DNA of 64,000 nucleotides from Peribacillus loiseleuriae (GCF_001183985.1 NZ_LFZW01000001.1:1271812-1335811); one strand, 5' to 3'; counted from the first letter of the stretch, positions 9,209 to 19,053 are shown. A program made the numbers and translations. Notes: generated from the letters alone by a model not told the origin.

Positions 9209-10158
9209 GTACAATTATCAACAAGGGGAAAATCATTCAGCAAAAGGATTTTCTTACACTAGCTAACGTTCCACCTGACTCGATTTTGGAGTTGCTAAAA
9301 TTAGCTAGTGATATTAAGTCGAAATGGGCAGCGAATGAAGAGTATGTGCCTTTAAAAGGAAAAACATTAGGGATGATTTTTGAAAAATCATCGACAAGAA
9401 CGAGAGTATCGTTTGAAGTAGGTATGCTTCAGCTTGGCGGTCATGGCTTGTTTTTAAGCAGCAATGATATCCAAATCGGTCGTGGAGAAACAGTCGCGGA
9501 TACGGCAAAAGTCCTATCCCAATTTGTCGACGGAATTATGATTCGAACATTTGGTCACGAAAAGATTGAAGAGTTGGCTGAATCGGCAACGATTCCTGTT
9601 ATTAATGGCTTAACGGATATGTTCCACCCATGTCAGGCACTAGCTGATTTAATGACGATTCAGGAAGTGAAAGGGAAGCTTGCAGGCCTGAAAATGGCAT
9701 ATATCGGCGATGGAAATAATGTCGTACATTCTTTAATGATTGCCTGTGCAAAAACTGGAATTGACTTTTCCATTGCGTGTCCAGCCGGATACGAGCCGAA
9801 TAAGGAAATTATTGAATATGCAAAAAAAGAGGCTAAGCAACAGGGATGCGAAATTGTAGTAACAGATTCACCAACTGCAGCGATAGAAGGTGCTGATATC
9901 GTTTATGCAGATGTCTGGACATCAATGGGACAAGAAGCTGAGAATGCCGTTCGACTAGAAGCATTTAAAGAGTACCAAATTAATGCAGAGCTAGTTAAGC
10001 ATGCGAAAGAAGACTATATTTTCATGCATTGCCTTCCTGCGCACCGTGAGGAAGAGGTGACAGCTGAAATTATTGATGGACCACATTCTGTCGTGTTTCA
10101 TCAAGCAGGAAATAGGCTGCATGCTCAAAAAGCAATTTTGGTCGACTTGCTTCAATAA
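9205..10158 (+). CDS. argF: Ornithine carbamoyltransferase
   Basis: ArgF condenses ornithine and carbamoyl phosphate to citrulline. The 317-residue product has the carbamoyl-phosphate loop SSTRTRVSFE (residues 62-71), the HPCQALADLMT motif near residue 144, and the ornithine-binding HCLPAHREEE near residue 275. It is a biosynthetic type protein ending the argCJBD-carAB-argF operon, as in B. subtilis. It overlaps carB by four bases and has AAAGGAG upstream of the ATG. No strong rho-independent terminator is visible between its stop and yjzC, so some transcripts may continue into the next small gene. Confidence 0.96.
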   Translation: MSTIINKGKIIQQKDFLTLANVPPDSILELLKLASDIKSKWAANEEYVPLKGKTLGMIFEKSSTRTRVSFEVGMLQLGGHGLFLSSNDIQIGRGETVADTAKVLSQFVDGIMIRTFGHEKIEELAESATIPVINGLTDMFHPCQALADLMTIQEVKGKLAGLKMAYIGDGNNVVHSLMIACAKTGIDFSIACPAGYEPNKEIIEYAKKEAKQQGCEIVVTDSPTAAIEGADIVYADVWTSMGQEAENAVRLEAFKEYQINAELVKHAKEDYIFMHCLPAHREEEVTAEIIDGPHSVVFHQAGNRLHAQKAILVDLLQ

Positions 10159-10310
10159 AAATGATTCATGGTTATCAAGCTATATAGAAAAAGGCATGTT
10201 CGTTCAAAAATTCCGCCTGAAAATTTCTGATTTTCGTGAATATACGATTGATAATCACACTCCTTTTTGGAAAGACTACAAGAACAGTCAGCAAAAGGAG
10301 AGTGATGATC

Positions 10311-10490
10311 ATGGGTCAAAATCATCAATTTAAATTTGGGCAAAAAGCGCCGAATAATGGAGTGTATGTTGAAATCGGTGAAACAGGCAGCACAGTAAAT
10401 AATCCAAAAAAAGTAAAGCTAAAAACAGGAGAAGCTTTTCCTGAAAACTCTAATCATAATCGCGTTTGGATGTATCAACGTAAACCATAA
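10311..10490 (+). CDS. yjzC: YjzC-like small protein
   Basis: This 59-residue protein begins MGQNHQFKFGQKAPNNGVY and carries the YjzC family pattern of a glycine/asparagine-rich start followed by a lysine-rich middle (NPKKVKLKTGEAFP) and a C-terminal HNRVWMYQRKP. The ATG at 10311 follows AAAGGAG (10294-10300); upstream in-frame starts lack a site. The function of the family is not known to me. Position between the arg operon and the clp/yjzD region is the same as in B. subtilis. A P1 hairpin begins 24 bases after its stop and may act as its terminator. Confidence 0.75.
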   Translation: MGQNHQFKFGQKAPNNGVYVEIGETGSTVNNPKKVKLKTGEAFPENSNHNRVWMYQRKP

Positions 10491-10513
10491 TCAACGTAAA
10501 TAGAGGAATCAAT

Positions 10514-10593
10514 GGGGTCTTGCTCATACTTCAACTACAGTATTTCGTGTTCTATACACGTAAACTGTAGTTGAAGTATAGAGTTTGACCCTT
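10514..10593. repeat. P1 palindromic repeat, copy 2
   Basis: The ends are GGGGTCTTGCTC and GAGTTTGACCC. Between them are perfect 16-base arms, ATACTTCAACTACAGT (10526-10541) and its reverse complement (10564-10579), with a further CGTGT/ACACG pair inside the loop. It follows yjzC and precedes the clpB promoter. A T-run after the right end would let it act as a terminator. Confidence 0.75.
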
Positions 10594-10621
10594 TACTTTT
10601 GTCAGAATATAAGTTTCCTTC

Positions 10622-10675
10622 TTTACTTTATTGAGTTTTATTTTATAATAAAATTAAAGGTCAAAAAAGGTCAAA
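10622..10675 (+). promoter_or_regulatory. clpB promoter with CtsR operator
   Basis: A -35 TTTACT (10622-10627) and -10 TATAAT (10644-10649) are 16 bases apart. Just downstream is the direct repeat GGTCAAA-AAA-GGTCAAA (10659-10675), an exact match to the CtsR heptanucleotide repeat that controls clp genes in Firmicutes. The operator covers the likely transcription start, so heat-inducible repression is expected. Confidence 0.85.
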
Positions 10676-10716
10676 TAATAGGTGATACCACCTGGCTTTA
10701 TGTTGGAGGGATACTT

Positions 10717-13311
10717 ATGGATATGGAAAAAATGACAGAAAAATTACAGGAGGCCTTTATAACAAGTCAGGATTATGCTCTTTCTCGAAATAACCAGGAA
10801 TTGAATGAACTACATGTTGTACATGCTCTTTTTAGTCAAGACGAAAGCATGTTAATGAGAATTCTTTCAGAGAGTGATCAGCCTATAAATCAATTTGAAG
10901 CAGTGCTTGATGAAGAACTAAACAAACTACCGCAAGTAACAGGGAGTACAGAAGGAAAAGGTGTTTATTTATCGGCAGCGCTACGAAACATAATGGATGC
11001 AGCAGAGTCTGAAAGGAAACGTTTTTCTGATGAATATTTATCTGTAGAACACATCCTACTCGCGATACTTAAAGTGAACAATACTTATATAAAGAAACTA
11101 TTTTCACCATATAATGTGAGCTATCAGTTCGCGTTAAACATTATCAAGGAGATTAGGGGGAATCAGAGAGTGACTAGCCAAAATCCTGAAAGCACATATG
11201 AAGTTCTGAAGAAATATGGTAGGGATCTTGTGGCTGAAGTAAGATCCGGCAAGGTTGATCCAATCATTGGACGAGATTCAGAAATTCGAAATGTCATTCG
11301 AATTCTTTCAAGAAAAACCAAAAACAACCCAGTGCTTATCGGGGAACCCGGTGTAGGGAAAACCGCTATTGTGGAAGGTCTTGCACAAAGAATTGTTCGA
11401 AAAGATGTGCCAGAAGGGTTGAAAGACAAAACGATATTCTCGCTCGATATGAGTGCACTGGTTGCTGGGGCTAAATTCCGCGGCGAATTTGAAGAGCGCT
11501 TGAAAGCAGTTCTTCATGAAGTCAAGAAAAGCGATGGGAAAATCTTATTATTTATTGATGAAATTCATACCATTGTAGGTGCAGGCAGAACAGATGGCGC
11601 CCTTGATGCTGGGAATATGTTAAAACCGATGCTTGCTCGCGGGGAATTGCATTGCATTGGAGCAACGACGCTTGATGAGTACCGGAAGTATATTGAAAAA
11701 GACCCGGCTCTGGAAAGAAGATTCCAACAGGTACTTGTATCGGAACCAGACGTCGAAGATACGATATCTATCCTTAGAGGATTAAAAGAGCGGTTTGAAA
11801 TCCACCATGGTGTCCGAATTCATGATCGTGCCATCGTAGCAGCATCTGTTCTGTCTAATCGCTATATCACAGACCGATTTTTACCTGATAAGGCGATTGA
11901 TCTAGTAGATGAGGCTTGTGCCATGATTCGGACCGAAATCGATTCAATGCCAACTGAGTTAGATGAGATTACCCGAAAGGTCATGCAACTTGAAATTGAA
12001 GAAGCCGCACTTCGAAAAGAAAGTGATGAACCGAGTAAAAATAGATTAGCCATTTTGCAAAAAGAACTATCTGAGCAACGTGATCAGGCAAACGCAATGA
12101 AGGCACAATGGCAGATGGAGAAGTCATCCCTGCAACATGTGTCTGAACATCGTGAGCAATTGGAAAAGCTTCGCCGAGATTTAGAACAAGCGGAAAATGA
12201 ATATGATTTAAATCGGGCTGCAGAGTTGCGACACGGATTAATTCCACAAAAGGAAAAAGAACTGGCGGCTCTTGTTGCGAATTTAGAAGAAGAAAAACAA
12301 GACAACCGACTACTACGTGAAGAAGTAACAGAAGAGGAAATTGCGTCAATCGTTGCACGTTGGACAGGAATTCCTGTTACCAAGCTAGTGGAAGGAGAAA
12401 GAGAAAAGTTACTACGGCTTCCTACAATCCTAAGTGAGCGGGTAATTGGTCAAGAAGAAGCAATCGAACTTGTTTCAGATGCGGTTCTTAGAGCAAGAGC
12501 AGGCATTAAGGACCCGAATCGACCAATTGGTTCTTTCATCTTTTTAGGGCCAACAGGTGTAGGGAAAACAGAGCTAGTAAAGGCACTTGCAGAAACTTTA
12601 TTTGATAGTGAAAACCAGATGATCCGAATCGATATGTCAGAGTATATGGAAAAACATTCAGTTTCCCGGTTAATCGGGGCGCCTCCAGGTTATGTGGGAT
12701 TCGAAGAGGGGGGACAGCTCACTGAAGCAATCCGCCGCAAGCCGTATTCTGTTATTTTGCTTGATGAAATTGAAAAAGCGCATCCAGACGTATTCAACAT
12801 CCTATTGCAAATGCTTGATGATGGCAGAATTACAGATTCGCAAGGAAGAACCATTGATTGTAAAAACACAGTCATCATTATGACGTCAAATATTGGCTCC
12901 CATTATTTATTACAGTCCGATTATCGTGAGGGTGTAATCGAAGAACCAGTGAAAGAACAAGTAATGAACGAGTTGCGTAGTCATTTCCGTCCTGAATTCT
13001 TAAATCGTGTTGATGATATTATTTTATTTAAGCCTTTATCGAAATCTGATATTGGGAAAATTGTTGATAAAATGGTCTTTCAACTGGAGGAACGTATTGA
13101 GGATCAGCATTTAACGCTCACGATCACAGATGAAGCGAAAGAATTCATCGTCAATCAAGGGTATGATCCTGTATATGGAGCACGGCCACTTAAACGGTTT
13201 ATCCAAAAGCAAATTGAAACAAAGCTTGCACGGAGTATTATCGCAGGTGAAGTATCAGACCAACAGCAAATTGTATTTGACTATGACGGGGAGAAGATTC
13301 TTCTACTATAA
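10717..13311 (+). CDS. clpB: ClpB disaggregase (Hsp100 AAA+ ATPase)
   Basis: ClpB threads aggregated proteins through its hexamer together with DnaK. The 864-residue product has an N-terminal Clp-N domain (residues about 1-145), AAA-1 with Walker A GEPGVGKT at 209-216, a long coiled-coil middle domain (about 400-525, charged heptads), and AAA-2 with GPTGVGKT at 611-618, followed by the C-terminal D2-small domain. The LGF/IGF-type ClpP-binding loop was not noticed, consistent with ClpB rather than ClpC/ClpE. The ATG at 10717 has TGGAGGG at 10704-10710; the longer reading frame upstream covers the promoter and is not used. CtsR regulation is predicted from the operator upstream. Confidence 0.92.
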   Translation: MDMEKMTEKLQEAFITSQDYALSRNNQELNELHVVHALFSQDESMLMRILSESDQPINQFEAVLDEELNKLPQVTGSTEGKGVYLSAALRNIMDAAESERKRFSDEYLSVEHILLAILKVNNTYIKKLFSPYNVSYQFALNIIKEIRGNQRVTSQNPESTYEVLKKYGRDLVAEVRSGKVDPIIGRDSEIRNVIRILSRKTKNNPVLIGEPGVGKTAIVEGLAQRIVRKDVPEGLKDKTIFSLDMSALVAGAKFRGEFEERLKAVLHEVKKSDGKILLFIDEIHTIVGAGRTDGALDAGNMLKPMLARGELHCIGATTLDEYRKYIEKDPALERRFQQVLVSEPDVEDTISILRGLKERFEIHHGVRIHDRAIVAASVLSNRYITDRFLPDKAIDLVDEACAMIRTEIDSMPTELDEITRKVMQLEIEEAALRKESDEPSKNRLAILQKELSEQRDQANAMKAQWQMEKSSLQHVSEHREQLEKLRRDLEQAENEYDLNRAAELRHGLIPQKEKELAALVANLEEEKQDNRLLREEVTEEEIASIVARWTGIPVTKLVEGEREKLLRLPTILSERVIGQEEAIELVSDAVLRARAGIKDPNRPIGSFIFLGPTGVGKTELVKALAETLFDSENQMIRIDMSEYMEKHSVSRLIGAPPGYVGFEEGGQLTEAIRRKPYSVILLDEIEKAHPDVFNILLQMLDDGRITDSQGRTIDCKNTVIIMTSNIGSHYLLQSDYREGVIEEPVKEQVMNELRSHFRPEFLNRVDDIILFKPLSKSDIGKIVDKMVFQLEERIEDQHLTLTITDEAKEFIVNQGYDPVYGARPLKRFIQKQIETKLARSIIAGEVSDQQQIVFDYDGEKILLL

Positions 13312-13352
13312 AAATAACGAGCACTTAACTTTCATCTGGAAAGTGTAGTTTG

Positions 13353-13381
13353 AAAAGAGGCTGACAATTGTCAGCCTCTTT
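13353..13381 (+). terminator. clpB terminator
   Basis: Perfect arms AAAGAGGCTGAC and GTCAGCCTCTTT around the loop AATT. It lies between convergent clpB and yjzD and can serve both strands. Confidence 0.85.
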
Positions 13382-13400
13382 AACATGTTTCATGATTAAA

Positions 13401-13589
13401 TTAGTGGCTTGTTCTTTCAACCGAATCGTTGGAAAGGATAGCAGGCACAATCAAAATTAAGACAGTGCTTACTACACCTAAAATAGAAGCAGTTGTAAAA
13501 TTATATGCGACACCAATCATGGAACCGGCAACATATGTTAGCATATGCATCAATATGAATGCCCAGAAAAAAGTCATAAAATAACGCAT
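13401..13589 (-). CDS. yjzD: YjzD-like small membrane protein
   Basis: This 62-residue protein has two hydrophobic segments, roughly residues 4-24 and 32-53, and ends in a short polar tail (SNDSVERTSH). It matches the YjzD family of small two-span membrane proteins, which sits beside yjzC in Bacillus genomes. GAGGTGA precedes the ATG on the minus strand. The role is unknown to me. It is convergent with clpB across a shared terminator, and divergent from the yjaU-like gene. Confidence 0.75.
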   Translation of the reverse strand: MRYFMTFFWAFILMHMLTYVAGSMIGVAYNFTTASILGVVSTVLILIVPAILSNDSVERTSH

Positions 13590-13801
13590 GGATATTCACC
13601 TCATTCTATTGCATTATTTTAATCTTATCATATTTACTAATTCGATAAAATGGGTTTTTATCAATTTTCAAGTAAACTAAAGCTTTTCCCAATAAATATA
13701 TGACATAACAGGATTTACACGGTATCATAGGTATATAACGTTTCCATTAGAAGGGAAAAAGCATAATATATAACAAGTATTATTTAAAAGGAGTAAGACA
13801 A

Positions 13802-14524
13802 ATGGACCAACGTACTTTTCAAATGGACGGACAGTGGAGTATTGTTTATTATCCATTTAGACCGAGTGGGTTTTCCATTCTTCTTATTGGTGACAGTGGT
13901 CACTTCGTTTGCGAAGGGGATAGTTATTGGCTTCAACACCCTGGCAGACGAGGTATTCTGAATCACTTAAAAGATTCTGGCTACATGCTTTTTTCCTCAC
14001 ATCTATATGGAGCAAATTGGGGGAGCAAGAAGGCAGTTGAATTAGCGGAAAAACTTTATTTCATGATGATGAAAAGTGAAATTCTAAACGATAAAATCCA
14101 TATACTGGCAGAGGGGGCAGGTAGCTTAGTAGCTTTAAAACTGCTTGAGTTTATGGATGACAAAATTCGTTCTGTCGTTTTAATTGATCCTTGGCTATCG
14201 ATAAAGTCACCGTTATTGAGAGAAAGGGAAAATAAGCTGTACTATAAAAAATGGCTTCGAGAGGTAGCGTTCGCCTATGATAGAAGCCTAAACGAGATTG
14301 AAGAATATATTGAATCTATGCCGGATCATCCAATTCCAACACATACACCTCTGAAGATTATTCGCGTTCTGGGCAACAATGATACAGCTCAGGCAAACCA
14401 TTATAAACAACTCAATGAACAAAAGAGAAAAAATTTAGAAATGGTTTATTTACTCCCAGAAAAAAGATACAAGATTCCTTATCAAATTCACCAATTTTTC
14501 AAGGGAAATGAAGATACATTTTGA
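13802..14524 (+). CDS. yjaU: YjaU-like alpha/beta-hydrolase family protein
   Basis: The 240-residue product looks like an alpha/beta-hydrolase: strand-rich start (WSIVYYPFRPSGFSILLIGDSGHFVC), a segment IHILAEGAGSLVALKLLEF near residues 99-117 at the nucleophile-elbow position, and a C-terminal histidine in YQIHQFF. The elbow reads AEGAG, not GxSxG, so the nucleophilic serine is absent and hydrolase activity is doubtful. AAAGGAG precedes the ATG. The identity as YjaU rests on gene order (upstream of the yjaV-like gene and comZ). I cannot assign a substrate or role. Confidence 0.55.
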   Translation: MDQRTFQMDGQWSIVYYPFRPSGFSILLIGDSGHFVCEGDSYWLQHPGRRGILNHLKDSGYMLFSSHLYGANWGSKKAVELAEKLYFMMMKSEILNDKIHILAEGAGSLVALKLLEFMDDKIRSVVLIDPWLSIKSPLLRERENKLYYKKWLREVAFAYDRSLNEIEEYIESMPDHPIPTHTPLKIIRVLGNNDTAQANHYKQLNEQKRKNLEMVYLLPEKRYKIPYQIHQFFKGNEDTF

Positions 14525-14617
14525 TTTTAGAACTAATTACAATAGATTAGGCATACGATACAGCATGAAAAGGGAAAGGTTCTAGTCATAACCTAGTCCT
14601 GGATTAGGGGGGGCATG

Positions 14618-15391
14618 ATGGATCAAACTGTAATCGTAGGCATGTATCAATTTGTCGGTTTTCATTTAACGAAACATCTGCTAGAACTTGGTGAAGATGT
14701 GATCGGTATAGATTGGGAGTTAAATGAGGAAAAAGAGCTCGAAATCGGTAGAAACGCAAATTTTTCTTTCCTGAAGCCTAGTAGTTTATCGTACATGAAC
14801 GTATCAAATGAGACGATGATTTATATTTCTTGGTATGACTTCAATAACCGAAGAAGTGTTTTTTCATTTGAGGAGACAGAAGAAATCTTTCTTGCTCTTA
14901 ACAGTTGGAGTAAGGTACCAAATGAAAATCGGCCGACCGTTGTCCTTCTCTATCCATTGGGAGTAAAACATCAGAGAATTCTTTCTATTGTTGAACAAGC
15001 TGAATGGATGAAGATGATTTATCTACCAACGATTTATGGACCAGGTCAGCATGAGGAATCGGCCTTTGAGGTAAGTATCCATAAAAAAAGTAGATCAGAA
15101 ATTGAAAAGGCATTAGAACGTGAATACAAAAATGACGCTATCTTCATCGATGATTTATTGGAAAATTTACCTCAAATTACAACATTGAACGAAAGAATGA
15201 TTACTGTAAAAAGTAAACAAGAAAATCAATGGTCGCTATGTGCTAAGTTAGTATTTCATCCGGAGTTGTTAGAAGGACTTAGAGGAAATGCTGAAATTGA
15301 TCCAAAACATCAAACCTATATGTTTGAAATAGAAAACCATACTTCACCTGAAGAGGGCATAGCATTACAGGTACAACATCGTATTCGTTGA
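14618..15391 (+). CDS. yjaV: YjaV-like Rossmann-fold protein
   Basis: This protein of about 257 residues opens with a Rossmann-like strand-loop-helix (QTVIVGMYQFVGFHLTKHLLE), ending in an acidic residue after the second strand (VIGIDWE), which resembles an extended NAD(P)-dependent epimerase. However, the glycine-rich loop has only spaced glycines (GMYQFVG), and the YxxxK catalytic pair is not evident, so it is probably degenerate. A later MIYLPTIYGPGQHEES matches the YGPG strand of that family. Two ATGs (14615, 14618) follow AGGGGGGG; the second has the better spacing. The name comes from synteny with B. subtilis. No function is claimed. Confidence 0.5.
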   Translation: MDQTVIVGMYQFVGFHLTKHLLELGEDVIGIDWELNEEKELEIGRNANFSFLKPSSLSYMNVSNETMIYISWYDFNNRRSVFSFEETEEIFLALNSWSKVPNENRPTVVLLYPLGVKHQRILSIVEQAEWMKMIYLPTIYGPGQHEESAFEVSIHKKSRSEIEKALEREYKNDAIFIDDLLENLPQITTLNERMITVKSKQENQWSLCAKLVFHPELLEGLRGNAEIDPKHQTYMFEIENHTSPEEGIALQVQHRIR

Positions 15392-15559
15392 CTGGTGAAT
15401 GAGTTATCCAGAAATTCATAAATAGAATAGGTAAAATCCTTTTCATTTCTCTAATGTATGGGTATGATATTCAATATGGATATCTAATACAGTAGTAAGA
15501 AGGAAGTCATCCCTTGATACAGACCTTAACGATCTATCATTTAGATTAGTAAAAAAGAT

Positions 15560-15630
15560 TTTGGTGTGCAGCTTCTGTGCCGAAAAAGTCTTATACTTGA
15601 CGAGGTGAACAAGGCGCTTGCGCTTTTCTA
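15560..15630 (+). repeat. P4 repeat, short copy upstream of comZ
   Basis: It starts ATTTTGGTG, contains GTCTTATACTTGACGA, and ends AAGGCGCTTGCGCTTTTCTA. The same landmarks occur in a longer unit at 38832-38977 upstream of sasB. It ends three bases before the comZ ribosome binding site, so it supplies part of the leader. Confidence 0.55.
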
Positions 15631-15646
15631 ACGAGGAGGATTAATC

Positions 15647-15835
15647 ATGCAGAATGATAAAACAATGGAATTCATGGCAATTGCGATGAAATATTTTCCA
15701 GAAGCTAAAGCAAAGCTTGAAGAATCAGGTGTAGAAGTTTCAATGGAGATGGTTATGCCGTTTCTTGAAATTTTCAAAAGTGTCATGTATGAAGCATATG
15801 AATTAGGTAAAAAAGATGTAGCAAATCAGATTTAA
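15647..15835 (+). CDS. comZ: ComZ, competence regulator
   Basis: The 62-residue protein (MQNDKTMEFMAIAMKYFPEA at the start, then a hydrophobic EMVMPFLEIFKSVMYEAYELGKK helix) matches ComZ, a small protein reported to repress the late competence comG operon in B. subtilis. It has a strong AGGAGG nine bases before the ATG. In B. subtilis, med lies directly upstream and carries the comK-stimulating function; here the 255-base gap before comZ holds no med, only a P4 repeat. A terminator follows. The ComZ call rests on length, sequence recognition and context before yjzB-fabH. Confidence 0.85.
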   Translation: MQNDKTMEFMAIAMKYFPEAKAKLEESGVEVSMEMVMPFLEIFKSVMYEAYELGKKDVANQI

Positions 15836-15837
15836 AT

Positions 15838-15873
15838 AAAAAAGGGGGGAATTTCGTATTCCACCCTTTTTTA
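15838..15873 (+). terminator. Bidirectional terminator between comZ and yjzB
   Basis: AAAAAGGGGGGAAT and ATTCCACCCTTTTTT pair across TTCGT; A- and T-runs on the two sides serve both convergent genes. Confidence 0.75.
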
Positions 15874-15875
15874 TT

Positions 15876-16115
15876 TTATTTCCCTTTAACTTGAGATAAT
15901 AAATGAGCGAAAAGCGGATTGAATTTCTGAAGAGAGGGCTTCGTTTTTTCGTAGAGAGATAGTAATGTATCGACGTTTTCCATTAATTGAATGTAATCAA
16001 TATTAGAAGTAGTTTCATCAGTTTTAAATTCTTCCTGAAGTTCAGGCTCCTTTCTTTTTGGAAACATCAACGTTGTGAAAAGATCACCACCCTGGGACCG
16101 GTTAGGATCAGCCAT
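15876..16115 (-). CDS. yjzB: YjzB-like small protein
   Basis: This 79-residue, acidic, helical protein starts MADPNRSQGGDLFTTLMF and ends in a basic LLSQVKGK. AAGGAGG precedes the ATG at 16115, so the longer frame upstream is not used. Its position and size match yjzB, located between comZ and fabH in B. subtilis; I have no functional information for it. The middle (DYIQLMENVDTLLSLYEKTKPSLQKFNPLFAHL) is a probable amphipathic helix. There is no signal peptide or membrane span. Confidence 0.55.
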   Translation of the reverse strand: MADPNRSQGGDLFTTLMFPKRKEPELQEEFKTDETTSNIDYIQLMENVDTLLSLYEKTKPSLQKFNPLFAHLLSQVKGK

Positions 16116-16273
16116 GTTTTCATTCCTCCTTATTCTTTGAGATGAGGATATTATCATTCTTTTTATTGTATGGGGATGGTTGGCTTCCCGCTTAGGCTCT
16201 TGTCCAACTTTTCCCTAATCTTAATCTTTTACCCTATTCATACCTCTTGCAACATGAGCTTCTTTATTATAAA

Positions 16274-16292
16274 ATTAGCACCAGGTAATAAT
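16274..16292 (+). promoter_or_regulatory. FapR operator upstream of fabH-fabF
   Basis: ATTAGCACCAGGTAATAAT is a near match to the FapR palindrome (TTAGTACCTGGTACTAAT type). It lies directly after a TATAAA at 16267-16272, covering the likely start of transcription. FapR represses fatty-acid synthesis genes until malonyl-CoA accumulates. A second site lies upstream of fabI at 45236-45253. Confidence 0.75.
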
Positions 16293-16337
16293 AATTGATG
16301 ATAAGAACGGATTTAATAATAGATAGGGGATGGCAGA

Positions 16338-17276
16338 ATGAATGCTGGAATAATTGGAATTGGACGCTATTTGCCCGATAGAGTGTTAACGAATTTGGAT
16401 TTGGAAAAAATGGTAGAAACTTCAGATGAATGGATTAAGACTAGGACTGGTATTGAGGAACGAAGAATCGCAGCTGATGATATGGATACATCAGATATGG
16501 CCTATGAAGCAGCTTTGCAAGCAATCAAAGATGCGAATATAGATGCAGAAGATATTGATTTGATTTTAGTTGCGACTGTAACGCCAGATCGACCGTTCCC
16601 AACTGTAGCATGTATGTTACAAGACAAACTTGGCGCATCAAAGGCTGCTGCAATGGATATAAGTGCTGCATGTGCCGGATTCATGTATGGCATGGTAACT
16701 GCAGAACAATTCGTTAAAACCGGAACATACAAACATGTGTTGGTTGTCGGTGTTGAAAAGCTATCGAAAATTACGGACTGGGAAGATCGTAATACGGCCG
16801 TTTTGTTTGGTGATGGAGCAGGCGCAGCGGTAATTGGTCAGGTTTCTGACAATCGAGGTATTCTTTCATTCGAATTAGGTGCAAATGGAGCGGGTGGCGA
16901 TCATTTGTATCAAGATACTGGAAGTAACATTGTCATGAATGGTCGTGAAGTATTTAAGTTTGCTGTTCGTCAAATGGGAGAATCATGTATAACGGTTCTT
17001 GATAAGGCTGGGCTATCAAAAGAAGAGGTAGATTTCCTTATCCCTCATCAAGCAAATATTCGAATTATGGAAGCGGCTAGAGAAAGACTCGGGCTTCCAG
17101 TTGAGAAAATGTCTACTACAATTAAAAAATATGGAAACAATTCCTCAGCGTCTATCCCTGTTGCGCTATTTGAAGAACTTGAAGCAGGAAAAGTCAAAGA
17201 TGGCGATCTAGTTGTTATGGTCGGTTTTGGCGGCGGGTTAACTTGGGGAGCCATAGCTATGCGCTGGGGGAAATAA
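16338..17276 (+). CDS. fabH: Beta-ketoacyl-ACP synthase III
   Basis: FabH starts type-II fatty-acid synthesis by condensing an acyl-CoA primer with malonyl-ACP; in Bacillaceae it prefers branched primers. The 312-residue thiolase-fold protein has the catalytic triad: Cys112 in SAACAGF, His in IPHQANIRI (near residue 238) and Asn in YGNNSSAS (near 268), plus the glycine-rich C-terminal [20 protein letters not shown] sequence precedes the ATG. It is 48 bases upstream of fabF in one operon, under the FapR site described upstream. A second fabH paralogue, common in the group, would be elsewhere. Confidence 0.95.
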   Translation: MNAGIIGIGRYLPDRVLTNLDLEKMVETSDEWIKTRTGIEERRIAADDMDTSDMAYEAALQAIKDANIDAEDIDLILVATVTPDRPFPTVACMLQDKLGASKAAAMDISAACAGFMYGMVTAEQFVKTGTYKHVLVVGVEKLSKITDWEDRNTAVLFGDGAGAAVIGQVSDNRGILSFELGANGAGGDHLYQDTGSNIVMNGREVFKFAVRQMGESCITVLDKAGLSKEEVDFLIPHQANIRIMEAARERLGLPVEKMSTTIKKYGNNSSASIPVALFEELEAGKVKDGDLVVMVGFGGGLTWGAIAMRWGK

Positions 17277-17324
17277 TATATTACCTGCGACGGTTATTTC
17301 TAAATAACGAAGGGAGAATACTAT

Positions 17325-18566
17325 ATGATGAAACGAAGAGTTGTTGTAACGGGTATTGGTGCTGTTACGCCCCTGGGGAATGATGCAAAAACAACCTGGG
17401 AGAATATCTTAGAAGGTAAATCTGGCATTGGCCCATTAACGCGATTAAATGCGGATGAATATTCTGCTAAGGTAGCAGCAGAAATAAAAGAATTTAATAT
17501 AGAAGAATATGTGGATCGAAAAGAAGCTCGAAAGATGGACCGATTCACACATTACGCAGTAGCAGCATCTACAATGGCGGTAAAAGACGCTAATTTAGAA
17601 ATTAATGAAACGAATGCAGATAGAATCGGGGTTTGGATTGGTTCAGGAATTGGTGGAATGGAAACATTCGAAAACCAACATGAGAACTTTTTAAATCGAG
17701 GCTATAAAAGGGTTAGTCCGTTTTTCGTTCCAATGATGATACCTGACATGGCTTCAGGCCAGGTATCGATTGCATTAGGCGCTAAAGGTATTAACTCATG
17801 TACAGTTACGGCATGTGCGTCTGGGACGAACTCCATCGGTGATGCCTTCAAGGCCATCCAACGTGGTGATGCTGACGCGATGATTACGGGTGGAGCGGAA
17901 GCCCCTATCACAAAAATGGCTGTCGCTGGATTTTGCGCGAATACGGCCTTATCGACAAACCCTGATCCTAATACAGCGAGCCGTCCTTTTGATGTAAATC
18001 GTGATGGCTTTGTTATTGGAGAAGGTGCTGGCATTATCATTCTAGAAGATTTAGAGTTTGCAAGAAAACGAGGTGCCACTATTTACTGTGAAATCGTCGG
18101 ATACGGTTCAACTGGAGATGCTTACCATATTACCTCCCCAGCTCCAGGTGGTGAAGGTGGGGCGAGAGCAATGAAGCAAGCAGTGAGTGATGCGGATCTC
18201 CAACCGGAAGATATTCAGTATATAAATGCGCATGGAACAAGCACAGCTTATAATGACAAATATGAAACAATGGCGATAAAAGAAGTGTTTGGCGAACATG
18301 CAAATAAATTAGCAGTAAGCTCAACTAAATCGATGACAGGACATTTGCTAGGAGCAGCTGGCGGTGTTGAAGCTATTTTTACTGCACTTGCTATCCGTGA
18401 TCAAATTTTGCCGCCGACTATTAATTTAGAAAATGCAGATCCTGACTGCGACTTAGATTACGTTGCCAATACTGCACGTAAAGCAGAAGTTACCGCTGCT
18501 CTAAGCAACTCATTGGGCTTCGGTGGTCATAATGCAACAATCGTTTTAAAGAAATATGAAGAATAA
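17325..18566 (+). CDS. fabF: Beta-ketoacyl-ACP synthase II
   Basis: FabF elongates acyl-ACP with malonyl-ACP. The 413-residue thiolase-fold protein opens [19 protein letters not shown], has the nucleophile in TACASGTNS (Cys164 with this start), and the two catalytic histidines in [11 protein letters not shown] and [21 protein letters not shown] precedes the first of two adjacent ATGs with normal spacing. It shares the fabH transcript. A long hairpin terminator follows the stop. Cysteine-histidine-histidine composition distinguishes it from FabH. No sequence anomaly is seen. Confidence 0.96.
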   Translation: MMKRRVVVTGIGAVTPLGNDAKTTWENILEGKSGIGPLTRLNADEYSAKVAAEIKEFNIEEYVDRKEARKMDRFTHYAVAASTMAVKDANLEINETNADRIGVWIGSGIGGMETFENQHENFLNRGYKRVSPFFVPMMIPDMASGQVSIALGAKGINSCTVTACASGTNSIGDAFKAIQRGDADAMITGGAEAPITKMAVAGFCANTALSTNPDPNTASRPFDVNRDGFVIGEGAGIIILEDLEFARKRGATIYCEIVGYGSTGDAYHITSPAPGGEGGARAMKQAVSDADLQPEDIQYINAHGTSTAYNDKYETMAIKEVFGEHANKLAVSSTKSMTGHLLGAAGGVEAIFTALAIRDQILPPTINLENADPDCDLDYVANTARKAEVTAALSNSLGFGGHNATIVLKKYEE

Positions 18567-18575
18567 ATAATCGAT

Positions 18576-18666
18576 AGATTCTCTGCAGCATTAGGGATGT
18601 CCGAAAAAGATCTTACCTCACGGGGATCTTGGTTGTGGACGTCCTAGTGTAAGGAGAATCTTTTTT
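18576..18666 (+). terminator. Long multi-segment hairpin terminator after fabF
   Basis: Outer arms AGATTCTC (18576-18583) and GAGAATCT (18654-18661) enclose a second pair (TTAGGGATGTCC with GGACGTCCTAG) and a third (AAGATC with GATCTT), and the structure ends in six Ts. At about 90 bases it is much longer than a simple terminator. Confidence 0.7.
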
Positions 18667-18679
18667 GTATGAAGACATA

Positions 18680-18845
18680 CGGGGCTTCGTGACTTACTAA
18701 TCTAGACAATCTACTTTGCAAAAATACTTTCTTTATTAAGAAAGTGCTTCAAAATCTGGCTCCGCACCGCCACCACTGTGATTAGGCGAGTGTAGTGTGC
18801 TACTGGATGAATCCTTCATGATAAATGGTGGCGTTATAACGCCAT
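18680..18845. repeat. P3 repeat, full copy A
   Basis: This unit starts GGGGCTTCG, has a core AAAATCTGGCTCCGCACC continuing into GCCACCA, and has TGGTGGCGTT near its right end, giving CGCCACCA/TGGTGGCG inverted arms about 50 bases apart. It aligns with 43832-44000 in the same landmarks. It lies in the gap between fabF and the protease gene. The rest of the gap (18846-19053) shows nothing recognisable. Confidence 0.6.
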
Positions 18846-19053
18846 ATTCGTTTTGTTTGATTTTAAAAGTAGAAATCCGAAATAATTCTACATCTCAACC
18901 TAAGCACCTTAAAAAAGCGATACTTTTAAACAATTTCTAAATATATATGATTTGGAAATCTATAAAACTACTTTTTAGAAAATACTATAAATTGATAGTA
19001 ACATCATATGTTGCCCAGCATATAATGGGATAAAACTAGCCGGGGTGAGCGTG

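Noticed and set aside
10073..10333. Open frame of 86 codons overlapping argF end and yjzC start
   Set aside because: It is out of frame with both real genes and has no ribosome binding site.
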